Positions 43,240 through 43,308 of a DNA stretch of 43,308 bases are shown here, in pieces; the stretch's first letter is position 1, and each line of letters begins with the position of its first letter. Origin of the DNA: an uncultured Methylococcaceae bacterium. GTDB lineage: Bacteria > Pseudomonadota > Gammaproteobacteria > Methylococcales > Methylomonadaceae. The stretch lies in the NCBI GenBank assembly GCA_903928685.1, contig CAIYRS010000106.1, positions 1-43,308 on the forward strand, written 5' to 3'. The position numbers and the translations under genes are program-made. Below the pieces are notes generated by a model, which made no database searches, had not been told where the DNA came from, and saw only the letters and a program-made list of their open reading frames with translations.

Positions 43240-43308
43240 GGTTAGATTGCTTCGCAAGCCCAGGGCGTCCTGTCACAATATCGTCCCGACCCAACAAGGG
43301 GATCGGGA

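Overview
The window looks like a stretch of chromosome from a gammaproteobacterium, most likely a Methylococcales (methanotroph) relative. This is inferred from the gammaproteobacterial character of the housekeeping genes (YbiT, CpsG, PpnP, YgfZ, RecQ, CtaA) and from very dense short intergenic inverted repeats of several families. No rRNA or tRNA gene, CRISPR array, integrase or transposase was seen.

Layout. 1-262 holds only repeat hairpins. 263-3429 has a NarL/UhpB-type two-component pair facing a coupled SRPBCC-DUF2380-like gene pair. 3615-8705 has mostly minus-strand genes: heme A synthase, YgfZ, a membrane protein, a glycine-zipper lipoprotein, an FGE-like protein and a coiled-coil PD-(D/E)XK protein. 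8758-11164 is a ybiT/NYN/ppnP operon. 11209-13227 has a di-heme cytochrome c peroxidase and a Spy-like protein. 13591-18762 has argC, a cpsG-type phosphomannomutase, a YdjM-like gene, and mtnA coupled to a cysZ-like gene. 19252-23436 encodes a 1394-residue RTX protein with five ~129-residue internal repeats, lying between direct copies of a ~106-bp intergenic element. 23607-30008 is an HME-RND heavy-metal efflux operon (czcCBA-like plus DUF3240) with a His-rich exported protein upstream. 31279-33738 is copZ-copA. 37697-39847 is recQ. 40134-40698 is a small overlapping pair including a DUF2335 protein, and 41114-43159 encodes a ZnuD-like TonB receptor behind a palindromic operator-like site.

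The most interesting part is the AT-rich accessory stretch at about 30.5-37.6 kb. It contains two different TIR-linked modules. One (30552-31195) is a 57-residue remnant of a TIR gene that appears to have lost its middle in frame, translationally coupled by ATGA to an intact 157-residue partner. The whole unit is bracketed by two copies of a 26-bp inverted repeat. The other (34957-37622) is an intact, tightly spaced operon: a three-helix membrane protein; a CAP12-type TIR domain fused to two predicted RAM/Lrp-AsnC-like ligand-binding folds; and a protein with the complete H-x-D...H...R signature of TauD/clavaminate-synthase-type Fe(II)/2-oxoglutarate dioxygenases. Its leader contains crossing inverted repeats compatible with a pseudoknot. 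I know of no described system with this combination and propose it as a candidate ligand-gated TIR immune or stress module.

A second notable item is a 262-bp non-coding element present at 13280-13541 and 40711-40972. Its multi-stem fold is supported by compensatory base changes between the two copies. All function statements are from reading translated sequence; no database search was run.
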